From Thozetella sp. PMI_491 (taxonomy: Eukaryota > Ascomycota > Sordariomycetes > Chaetosphaeriales > Chaetosphaeriaceae), in contig MU270044.1 of NCBI GenBank assembly GCA_021432635.1, forward strand, positions 295,534-359,533: DNA of 64,000 nucleotides, read 5' to 3'. Shown here piece after piece: positions 45,201 to 54,532 of this stretch (position 1 is the first letter of the stretch; the number at the start of each line of letters is the position of its first letter). The notes under the pieces are model-generated. The model had not been told where the DNA came from, made no database searches, and saw nothing but the letters and a program-made list of their open reading frames with translations. The translations under genes and the position numbers were made by a program.

Positions 45201-48191
45201 ACGTCAAGAATATCAGAGGGCCCTGACAGGGTGACGTTCGTCGGGCTGTTGATACAGGCAGTGTGGATAGTCTTTTGATGCAGCCCTCCAAGTCCAACTT
45301 TGTCTAGATAGGCCGGTACCTGCGATTGTGATAGGTTGACCGAGATCATAGCCCCGTTGTATGCACCGGTCCCACGGAGCTTCCCAGCGAGCTGCCCACG
45401 CCAATATGCCACTCGACAGGCAGAATCATGAGTGAGGGCTCCAACGGCATATGCGGCAGCGATCTCGCCGCTCGAGTGGCCCAGGACCACGGCCGGCAAC
45501 ACACCAAAGCTCTGGAGGAGCTCGACGAGGGCAATCTGCAGTGCCGTGCAGAGTGGCTGGCTAGACTCTGGGCGATGGATCCTTTCGACATTGTGGAGCT
45601 CATCTAATTAAATGGATTGGTAAGAAGAGAATCAAGCGTTGGACTTAGGAAACCAAATTACTCTCTGCCAGGGCCCAGTGGCTGTTCATAGGGAAACCCA
45701 ATGCAAGGATAGGGAAGTGGAAAGCCTTTTCCCGCATTATGACTTACCAAAAATAGACCATTCACATCCGAGGCTAGCCAAAACCTCATTCGACCGCTTG
45801 AGACTCTCTTCGAAGATGGGATACCGCAGAAGCTCAAGTCCCATGCCGGCATATTGAGCTCCCTGCCCTGTGAAAACGAACGCAATCCCTCCGCCTGAGG
45901 AGACCCGCACAGCCGTTGTAGCGGTTAGTTCGCGAGTCTTGGCATCCACTACTGCAAAGGAGCGCCAGGCCATGAGGCTTCGGCGTGTGGCGAGCGTGTA
46001 TGCTAACTGCTCCAGCTTTCTGGCATCACCGGCCGTGTGGGTCTCAAAATACACTTGATAGGAGGCAAGCATGCGCCGTATTGCGCCTGCGTCAGCAGCG
46101 GACCAAACGAGCAGTCTTGGTGCAAGGTGGTCGGGCTCGCATGATGTGTTCAAGCTGCTGTAGACCCCGTCGGTGTAGTGCATGTCTGTTGCCTCTTTCG
46201 AAGGCAACGACGATGACGACGACGAGGGGGAAGAGAAGGAAGAGCGAGAGGAGGAGGAGGAAGCATCTCTCAGGGATGGCTCAGGTTCGGGTGTGGTACA
46301 GTGGTGAAATCCCACGAGTCCGTGGGTTTGCAGGTAATGATAGGCATCGTCAAGAATTGCATGCGCGTTCGCACCTGAGTAAAATAACGCTCACCGTAAG
46401 CGGATGACTACAAAAAAGGAAGACGTTTGAGTTCACTTACCTCCGACGCCAAAAGAATTGACTGAGATCCTCCGTAGACCCGGTGTTGGCCAAGGGATGC
46501 TTTTAGTCGGGACCTAGAGAGCTTGCGGAGCATGGAATTAATAATAAATTTCGACCATTATATAAAGGAAATAGGACAGCCAAAAATTTAAAGAGATACA
46601 TGCCTTCACATGGTAGTAGTCGGCATCGATGCCAGGATTCATGCTTTCAAAGAGCGCATTTGGAGGAATAACGCCCTTCTCGAGAATCATGATGGCCTTA
46701 ACAATGCTAGCGCATGCGCTGGCACTCTCTATGTGGCCGATATTGGTCTTTATGGACCCTCTTTAACGTAGTAACATGTCAGTAATTCCTCATAATTGGT
46801 CTCTTGTCAAGCATGTCGGATACTGCGGCTTCGTTCTTACACATAAAGGGGCTGTTCGGGGGATCGGTGGTTTCGGAAGACCTTCCCAATTCCAGTCATC
46901 TCGACCACGTCCCCTGTCGGTGTCCCAGTTCCTGATTTTGCAAATTTTATGTCAGTGTCCTTGGACTCAAATTAGGTAAGACACCAGCACTACATAGCTC
47001 TGTAGTCACTGTGTATATAAGCTCACCATGCGCCTCAAAGTACCTCGTCTCCTCGAATCCAAGGCCGGCCTTTCCATAGACATGTCGGATGAGAGCCTCT
47101 TGAGCATCGGCACTGGGCTGCGTGAGAATTGGGGTTCGGCCGTCTTGATTTTGGCCTGTTGCCCTAACCACGGCGCGCACCACGTCGCCATCCTTGAGGG
47201 CTCGGTGCAGCGGCTTCAGCACCAGAGCGACGACCCCTTCGCCGCGAGCGTAGCCGTTGGCCCGTGCATCGAAGCTATAAGAGCGGCTATCTGGGGATAG
47301 AAAACCCATGCTACTTAGCATAATCGTCGAGTCTGGGCCGAGCAACATGGTGGAGCCCACGACAAGCGCCTATATTTACGTCAGTCTCGATGAACTGCGT
47401 CATGAAACTCATTGCATGGTATAGCAAGAGAAAACGAAAGGCTATAGTGAGCGCTTCGATAATTTCCAGGGCGTGCGGACAAGAAAGAGAGAGACAGAGA
47501 ACCATATAAACGTACCATGTCGGCGTCTGAACATCGCATTGCGTTGCAAGCCATGTCGATGGCCACCATGGCACCCGAGCAGCCTGTTTCAACTAACACG
47601 CTCGGGCCTTGCATACCGAAGTACCAGCTGATCCTGTTTGGAATCATCATCGGTGCCAACCCGGTAGCCGCCTGTCGTGGCAGTTGGTCGGGGTCACGTG
47701 TGGAAATCGCCATGAAGTCATCATTCATGTAGGCTGCGAACACCCCTGTGCGACTACCACGCAGGCTTTCCGCGGGGATGCCAGCATTCTCAAAAGCATG
47801 GTAGGCCGCCTCTAGGGTCCAACGCTGCAGTGGACTCATTCCAACCGCTTCCTTGGTCGTGATGGCGAAGAAAGGGGCGTCGAACACAGCTGGATCCTGG
47901 TTGATGAAGTGAGCGCCGGGCCCTTTAATCTACAGAGGATTTGTAAGTTGATATTCGTCACTAGAACAAGGCATAGAATTTTAGAAAAATGCAAACCGTG
48001 TTGGGATTTCCTGGCTCGCCGCCAGCGGCGAACGAGCCCAAAGAGATGCGACTCTTGGGCCATTCTGTCATGAGGTTCTTGCCATCCTCCAAGACTCTCC
48101 ACAACGAGGCCTCATCGACAGCTTCTTGCGGCAGCTTCAGAGATACCCCAACAATTGCGAAAGGCTCGGAAGCTGCAGGTCGGTGGCTCAT
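39297..48191 (-). CDS. Highly reducing polyketide synthase (KS-AT-DH-MT-ER-KR-ACP)
   Basis: Eleven exons encode about 2646 aa: 48191-47997, 47929-47516, 47369-47027, 46931-46841, 46760-46604, 46513-46441, 46374-45748, 45603-44447, 44357-40668, 40574-40242, 40157-39297. Total coding length is a multiple of three. KS: Cys182 in VETGCSGAM, His317 in EAHGTGT, His357 in NIGHIE. A Ser-rich linker (about 430-520) precedes the AT, which has Ser677 in GHSSGE. DH: His1018 in [11 protein letters not shown] (HxxxGxxxxP) and Asp1216. C-methyltransferase: [12 protein letters not shown] near 1505. [15 protein letters not shown] near 2060. [10 protein letters not shown] near 2270 with Ser2402 and Tyr2415. 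ACP: Ser2601 in GVDSLMAVE. Every domain keeps its catalytic residues, and no thioesterase is attached, so release needs a separate enzyme. A methylated, reduced polyketide chain is predicted. Intron 5 uses a GC donor. Confidence 0.93.
46221..46269 (-). repeat. Low-complexity Ser-rich coding tract in PKS linker
   Basis: A purine-rich tract on the plus strand, read on the minus strand as a run of Ser codons with a few Arg, Phe and Pro, between the KS and AT domains. It is simple-sequence-like and probably length-variable between strains. Confidence 0.6.
46514..46603 (-). other. GC-AG intron in the PKS gene
   Basis: Between GTG-AAG and GTC-CCG-ACT the reading frame requires removal of 90 bp with a GCATGT donor and a TCTAG acceptor. 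The nearest GT, four bases later, would leave the wrong phase before VPTKSIPWP, the conserved end of the KS domain. Confidence 0.6.
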
Positions 48192-49405
48192 ATTGAAGAC
48201 AGTTGTAGGTTCAGTAAACTTTTCTCTGCGGATACTAACTAATAGCAAAGGAATGTTGATTTATTCAGGCTAATCGGCAGACTGGGAGAGGAGCAAAACT
48301 ATAGTATCATATTGGTTGGATTGATCTATATATAAAGTCTTTATACAGCACGCCGCAGGCTAACAGTATGATGGTATAATGTTACTCTCTTGGGATAATA
48401 CTTGGCATAAAAGTGTAAGTATACAGAAAAATTGTAGTAAATGTCGTGGTTTCGATGGGAGAAATAACCGCTGGGGGCTAGTTCGACTTGGGAAGCGATC
48501 GCCCAGACCACCTCACTAAAACGGCTGGATATTGGGCCCTAGCATTTAGCCACCCAGATTCCACCAACCCTCCAAGTTCCTTCTAGCCCCAAGGGAAATT
48601 ACGAACGCTGCATCGCGATAAACACCAGACCATCAAAATTTTCGAGGAAACTTGATTGACATTTTGGAAGGGGGTGGTTTGACATGCTTTGTGAAACTAC
48701 TTAGGTGGCCCGCCCCATCCATAAGTACCTTACATATATGCAGAGCCGCTCCTATTTCCACACCGAACACCGCCAATGAAGCCTCGTGTGCCACAGCATA
48801 TGTATGAGAAGAGACGCCGCAGCCACCCACAGCTCCTTCCCCAGCTGAGAGGACCGCGTCGTGTTTGCAAAATTGATAACAAAAGGCCCAAATTCCTCCC
48901 GTTGCTATGTTTGGCGGCCCTTGAAAGGCCGTCAACCGGGATGTGGGGGAACGCAGTTGGATCCTACAAAGCTCCTTGAGGCTGGGGAAAAGGTCTGACT
49001 GAAGTTTGTGATGCCGTATCATGAACAGGGGATATTTGGGGTTTGGGGGTTATTACTACTCCACAGACAACGAAATGGTATCCCTAATCTGATAAGCCTC
49101 GATATCTACGCCGTCCTCGTGCTTTTTTCTCCCGGGGCTCCCGGAATCCATGGAGATCATCCACCGCGAACTGGAAGTCCTCTCCATTCCGTCCACCGTG
49201 AGAAACATCGAAGCTCAGCTATCCCTGGATATGGCTGATGAGCTGAAACACATTTCCATTTCTAGGGCTGAAGATAAGAGTCGTCCACCGTGTCGATGGC
49301 CACTCCACGGTTTTACCTCTTTCCCATCCCAGTTTCCTGAACCGACCTAGCTGCCGAGGATATTTGTGCTGTTGTGTTTCATCTGTGACTCTTTCATCGC
49401 CCAAC
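48192..49405. promoter_or_regulatory. Divergent region between PKS and membrane-protein gene
   Basis: A 1.2-kb region between head-to-head start codons. A CTATATATA sequence at 48326-48334 (TATATATAG on the minus strand), about 135 bp before the PKS ATG, is a likely TATA element. A frame at 48776-48979 has no support. No zinc-cluster binding site is assigned. Confidence 0.45.
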
Positions 49406-50948
49406 ATGTTCAACTGGCCCTGGCCCGAATCTGTCTTGAACGGGCCGGCTGATGTGTCGCCAGACGGCACTTACAACTTTGACACGCGCCCGCCCCACAA
49501 CACCGCGGCCTACGCCTTCGTCGCCGTCTGCCTCGCTCTCACGACCGTAGGTGCCCTGATGCGCGTATACTCTCGAGTCTGGGTCGCCAAAAAGGTCCAC
49601 CTAGAAGATTGTACGTGCTGATTCGCCGTCATCCCTGTCCGATACCGCAGTATTATTGATTGACAGTATCGATTTCAGATCTAGCACTTTTTGCTCTTGT
49701 GCGTTTCAAGCCCTTGATCCACACATAACCCCAATAAGTCACAGGTTGCTAATAGTTACACAGGTGCCTTACCTAACCTTCATATGGGCCTTGATAAAAT
49801 ATATTCAGGGCGGTGGCCTTTTCGTTCACCAGTGGAACATTAGGGTTGGGAACATGCTTGATCTCGCTGTGGTATGTTCAATCACTCACATTCTTAATGC
49901 CGATGCCGGGGCGTGAGAGGTCCTTCTTCAATTACATATGACACTTCTTAAGCTCACTACACAGTATGCATTTGTGTTCAGTATCATCGACCCAGTCTAT
50001 GTGATACCTGCCAAAGCAGCTATCTTGCTTGAATGGAAGCGCATCTTCGTGCCACTCGGCACCCGTAACATGTTTTACTGGGTGGCTTGGTTTCTAATCT
50101 CGCTCAATTCTGTGTTCTACTTCATCGCAACCTTTTTCGTCATTTTCGCCAATCAACCGGTTGCGAAATCCTGGGACGTGTTGCTCCCCGGCTCATACGT
50201 GTTCGACCGGAAAACCATCGACATCGTGGCGACAGGAATCAATCTCACCGTGGATGTTTCGATATTTCTGCTTCCACAGCCTGTCATCTGGTCTTTGAAA
50301 ATGATCAAGTCGCGCCGGATTGGCCTCTCTATCATGTTCTCTCTTGGTCTACTGTTTGTGTCTTGTCCCTCTCCCCAGGCAAGCCCAAATGTCAGACGCG
50401 CTAACAAAGGGGTTGCTGCTGCTAGGTCGGTCGCTTGTGCCGCTGGTCGTCTCTACGCAACTTCCCAGACTGAATACCCCTGGCCGACAATCGGAGACAG
50501 CTCATACACCATCTCGTTTTTGTGGATGTGGTATCTCGCTGAGTTAACGTCTGTCAATCTCGTCTTATCCGCGCCATCCGTGCCGCGCGCTTTTGCTGCC
50601 CACACCTTTCTCGGCGAGATTCTGGCTGTGCTACGATCCTGGACGAGCGTGTTATCCTCCAAAAGCAGCACCGCCATTTCTAACACTTGGCCGCGCACCA
50701 TTGGGAGCGCTCCCAACGGCCGATTGCACCGTCTTGCCGACGAGGACGGCCAGGCTATCGGCCTGGCTGAGTTTAAGGCCATGCAACAAGCGCAGAATGA
50801 TGGCTGCATGGATGCTACAAGCACTAACTTCTCATGCGAAACCGCCATTATGAGAACTATTGAGGTGGATCAAGCGGAAGAAACCGCGTCCAAAATATCG
50901 TCAGACCCTACCCAACAGCGCCAGCACCCGTGGATGGACGTTGTCTAA
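49406..50948 (+). CDS. Fungal rhodopsin-like (PTH11/SAT4-type) integral membrane protein
   Basis: Five exons (49406-49610, 49679-49698, 49764-49871, 49965-50353, 50426-50948) encode 414 aa, including a 20-bp micro-exon 2. About seven hydrophobic segments can be read, starting with AYAFVAVCLALTTVGALMRV and followed by VHLEDYLALFAL, a family landmark. Further landmarks are IDPVYVIPAKAAILLEWKRIF, VDVSIFLLPQPVIWSL and SRRIGLSIMFSLGLL. The C-terminal 130 residues are polar and cytosolic. This matches the fungal rhodopsin-like domain (SAT4/PTH11 group), a family seen in secondary-metabolite clusters and in surface sensing. It is divergent from the PKS, so a role in sensing or regulation of the cluster is possible but inferred. 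Confidence 0.8.
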
Positions 50949-52693
50949 GTTGTGATGTACTTCGCACTTCTTATCATCAGTCATCACGTCATCATGTCGG
51001 GTTTAATAAAAAGCGGTGGACGGGCCAATGATGTAACTGGTTCCAAATGCCTCTGCGGCACCTGTGCTTGCTTGACTAAGATGCGCCGCGAGTGAGACGG
51101 CTCGACTAGGATTATACGCAGTTTTGGCGAAATTGAAACTATGGGACTTCCTATCATACGTGCATCTAGGGTTTGAATTTCCGTTCTGTGATAGCATGCA
51201 GCAAAAGTTCTTTCGCGTATGACTAGCCCCGCATTCTGCTACCAGAGTATGAGAGCTAGAATTGTAGTCGACTCTGACTGGACCAACTCGTTGGTTCCAT
51301 GCCTCTGGCGCGCATAGTTGGCATCCCGTTGAGTGCAAAATCAGGATTTTCCCCAGTTCCCGCAGACCAACGCGGTCGATCTTACACTTCTGCTAAAAAG
51401 GCGCATTATTACCGAAATGTTTCAGGGGACGCCACATATTGGGGTTCAAGAGCAAACAGAGCAGCCCAAATGCTTGTGGATTAAAATTGCATGCTTCAAG
51501 CACCCTATACAGGTATCTCCTTCTTGGGACTATGGGCAAGTTCCACCATGCTTCTATACCACCCAAAACTGCCGATAGGGAACAGATCATTGGATAAATA
51601 ACTAGCCGAGGGCTGGCTCTCTATTACGGGCCACTCCTGCATGTACCCTGCCGCAAACTGACAGCTTCGCCCAATTTTCAATATTGGAGGCTGGCGCCAA
51701 CTGACCGCTTGGCAGGATCTGCAATATTGGAAGCTGGCACCAACTGATACCTCGGCAGGATCTGTAATATTGGGAGTTCGCACCAACTGAGAGAAATCGG
51801 CACCAACTAACCGTTTGGTAGGATCTGCAAGATTAGAAGTTGGAAAAGATAGGCGCCTATATGTGTATCTCGACACGCCCGGCAGCTTCTCAGTGCTGCT
51901 GTACTACGCGAAAGTGCCTATGAGGAGCCCATAATTAGATGAATAATTGGCTGCTGGCTGACTTCTAGGTTGGAGGCCTACCTACATGCACGCTGCCACT
52001 CACTGATGGTGTCGGAAGGAAGGGGGGCGCGTTTCATCATAGACTTCATTGTCCAGCCACATCCGATTCTGATGATACGGAGGCTCCAATGAGTGGTAAA
52101 ATACGCAGTTTGGTTCATGCATGTGCCGTAACACATAAAGGAAAGAAGTTCTGGTTTTGATGCTATCTGTGTACGGTCACCAGCCTGGATTCTCTGGCAA
52201 GTCTTCACTCTGATCGATATGCAAGGTAGTTATTACCAATATCACAAAGCTTCCCTCCTGCGCGAGAAAAAAAAAGCTCTCACCTTGCCATCCCCTCGTG
52301 TTATGCAGCCCCTACCTCAAGACCGCCCCCACCCCCACCCCCATTTACGCTCTAGGGACACACCTTCTGCATACGTTAGCGATTCGGTGGGTCATGCAAA
52401 GTCCACGGTAGATGCAACTTGCAGTACTGGGGTATGTTTGCAATTTGGGGACAAGGATGCCCAGGTAGGCATATCTCAATATCCTGGTACGCCTTCCCAT
52501 ATGTAAACCCTTCCCGGTCCTCCATCCTACGCGCGATACGTCTGCTATCCGTCCCAGTTGCCTTTGTTCTTGCTCGTGGTCCGACAAATCCAGCATCCAT
52601 CTACATAGGCATTCACCAAGCATACAGCGATATTAAAAACAAGCAAGAGACGTGTATAGGTGACACAATCACAATCACTCGTCTCCACCAGAA
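50949..52693. other. 1.7-kb spacer with a 43-bp tandem repeat
   Basis: Apart from the tandem repeat at 51679-51843, I see no gene. Short frames on both strands lack family resemblance. A CT/AC-rich stretch occurs at about 52320-52345. The last 150 bp must contain the epoxide-hydrolase promoter. Confidence 0.4.
51679..51843. repeat. 43-bp imperfect tandem repeat
   Basis: Units 51679-51721 and 51722-51764 are both 43 bp, each running from CAATATTGGA through GGCACCAACTGA-like sequence to GGCAGGATCTG. A third unit, 51765-51827, carries a 20-bp internal duplication of the CACCAACT part, and a partial fourth follows to 51843. Divergence is moderate. Confidence 0.75.
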
Positions 52694-53761
52694 ATGGCCA
52701 CCATTACCGAGCACGACGTCTCCTACGCAAATGGCACAAAGAAGCTTCATTACCTGGCCGCTGGCCCATCCTCCGGCCCCCTTATAATCTTTCTCCACGG
52801 CTGGCCTGCCATCGCTCTGACGTGGAAACACCAGCTGCAGGCCTTCGCCTCGCTTGGCTTTCGCGCCGTCGCCCCTGATATGCCCGGCTGGGGGAAATCC
52901 ACTAGTCGCCATGTCACTACTGATTACACCCAAGAAGCCCTGGTCGAGGGCATGCTAGCCCTTCTTTCCGGGAATCGCCGCTCTGCTGCCATCTGGGTAG
53001 CACACGACTGGGGCGCCGCCGTAGCATCCTCACTGGCGGCGCAACACCCCACGACCGTTCAGGCACTCGTATTGCTTTGTATCCCGTATAAATCGGCAGA
53101 GCTAGGCCTAGACCACTTGGTCTCTCTCGTTGACCGTACCATCTATCCCGAAGACAAGTTTCCGTTCGGGCAGTGGGACTACATGGCCTACTACGAGGAG
53201 AACTTTGACAAGTGCATCGCCGAGTTTGAGTCCAACGTCCCAAGCGTTTGCAAACTCATGTACGCGCGTCCACCGTCGCCTGAGGGATACTCTGCAGCCG
53301 ACGTGTTCAAACCAGCTTTTACTGCCAACATTCGGAACGCCGGTGGATGGCTAGGCGGAAACCCGGCGCCCCCGGCCGAGGTGCTCCCAGCTCCGCTGCT
53401 CGAGGGTGAGGTATTTGATGCATTTGTCAAGGCGACCGAGGAGACTGGTCTATGGCCCGGATCAGCATATTACTTGAATCATAAGGCGAATGCAGCCTAT
53501 AACAGGCAGGCACCAAACGGTGGCAGACTAGGCAAGGACAAGCCAGTGCTGTTCATCCACGCTAAATTCGACTTCATAGCAACCACACTTACGACCCGTT
53601 TAGCAGAGCCGATGCGAGAGGCGTGTGAGAACTTAACCGAGGTGACAATCGAGGCGGGACATAATGTGAATTTCGAGAAGCCCGCGGAGGTGAACGCCGC
53701 AATCGCGAGGTTTCTTGTGGAGAAGGCGAAGGAGTGCTGGCCCGGGCCTGCGGATCTGTGA
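52694..53761 (+). CDS. Epoxide hydrolase (alpha/beta hydrolase fold)
   Basis: Single exon of 355 aa. HGWP at residues 35-38 is the oxyanion-hole motif of epoxide hydrolases. The nucleophile motif VAHDWGA places the catalytic aspartate at 105; serine esterases would have Ser here. GPLIIFLHGW and APDMPGWGKS are typical of the family, the cap region has Tyr candidates (SAYYLNHK), and AGHNVNFEKP gives the catalytic His at about 323. No signal peptide; probably cytosolic. It would add water to an epoxide to give a vicinal diol, or open an epoxide on a polyketide. About 4.5 kb from the HR-PKS start, it may process a P450-made epoxide, as in other fungal polyketide clusters (inference). Confidence 0.88.
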   Translation: MATITEHDVSYANGTKKLHYLAAGPSSGPLIIFLHGWPAIALTWKHQLQAFASLGFRAVAPDMPGWGKSTSRHVTTDYTQEALVEGMLALLSGNRRSAAIWVAHDWGAAVASSLAAQHPTTVQALVLLCIPYKSAELGLDHLVSLVDRTIYPEDKFPFGQWDYMAYYEENFDKCIAEFESNVPSVCKLMYARPPSPEGYSAADVFKPAFTANIRNAGGWLGGNPAPPAEVLPAPLLEGEVFDAFVKATEETGLWPGSAYYLNHKANAAYNRQAPNGGRLGKDKPVLFIHAKFDFIATTLTTRLAEPMREACENLTEVTIEAGHNVNFEKPAEVNAAIARFLVEKAKECWPGPADL

Positions 53762-54226
53762 TATGGGAAGGAAAGGCTTTCAAAGTAGGCACAAAATATA
53801 AGGACTTGTTCACTTTCGCTATATCGGATCATAGCTCTTTTATAAAATCATCTCGATTCACGTAAAACGACGCATAGGGTTTGGGTATAGCCCGAGCCGG
53901 CGGCTATGTCCGGCGCAGATGCCCCCTGGAGTGTAGGTAAGGTACTAATCGCTCAGCTAATCGCCGAGAATTGAAGACGCATCTTAACAGGTCTCTTTAT
54001 GCTGATACTGTTGAATGGCGGAAAATACTGTGCCTGGGGTAATCTACAAAGTAAAAGTTACGAAAGGTTCTTTGCCTGATATAGCTAAGTGCCGAGGCTG
54101 CAGTATAGAGCCAAGGAGCTGTCAGACTATTAAAGCAATCGATCAAGTACTATGGAGTTATAAACCGAGGGCAGAAGTCAGGATTTTATGAAGCCATACT
54201 GTACGAGACCAAACGGATGGTTGGTT
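53762..54226. other. Spacer, no gene seen
   Basis: Intergenic DNA following the epoxide hydrolase. No coding frame recognised. Confidence 0.35.
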
Positions 54227-54469
54227 TTACGCCTTATCCATACGCTTGATTTCATCCATCACAACCCCGTATTGCTCCCTCTCGTCATCCTGATATACAC
54301 TGAATTTCCCACCGTCCATTCCATCTATAATCATATTAAGTTCCGCTACCATCGCCTCCGCCTCAGTTCGCTTAGCTGGCCCTTGTCCCCAAAGGGCCTT
54401 TGTTAGGGTCCTGCGTGAGATAAGAGCCTGGGGCCAGTCCGGGCCTAATTTTTCCCGCGCCTCGAACAT
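54227..54469 (-). pseudogene. Possible C-terminal relic of a TPR-type protein
   Basis: An 80-codon minus-strand frame with helix-rich sequence (SRRTLTKALWGQGPAKRTEA) that resembles a single tetratricopeptide-like unit, as at the end of NB-ARC/TPR proteins. It ends with a stop and has no upstream partner. Low confidence. Confidence 0.25.
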
Positions 54470-54532
54470 ATCGTAATGGAGAACGTAGTTGGGCGTTACG
54501 TAGATTATTATTTACTGCACAATTTGTTTGAT

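Noticed and set aside
40045-47300. Many plus-strand open frames of 60-170 codons across the PKS
   Set aside because: All are antisense shadows of a high-quality PKS reading frame and contain no recognisable domain.
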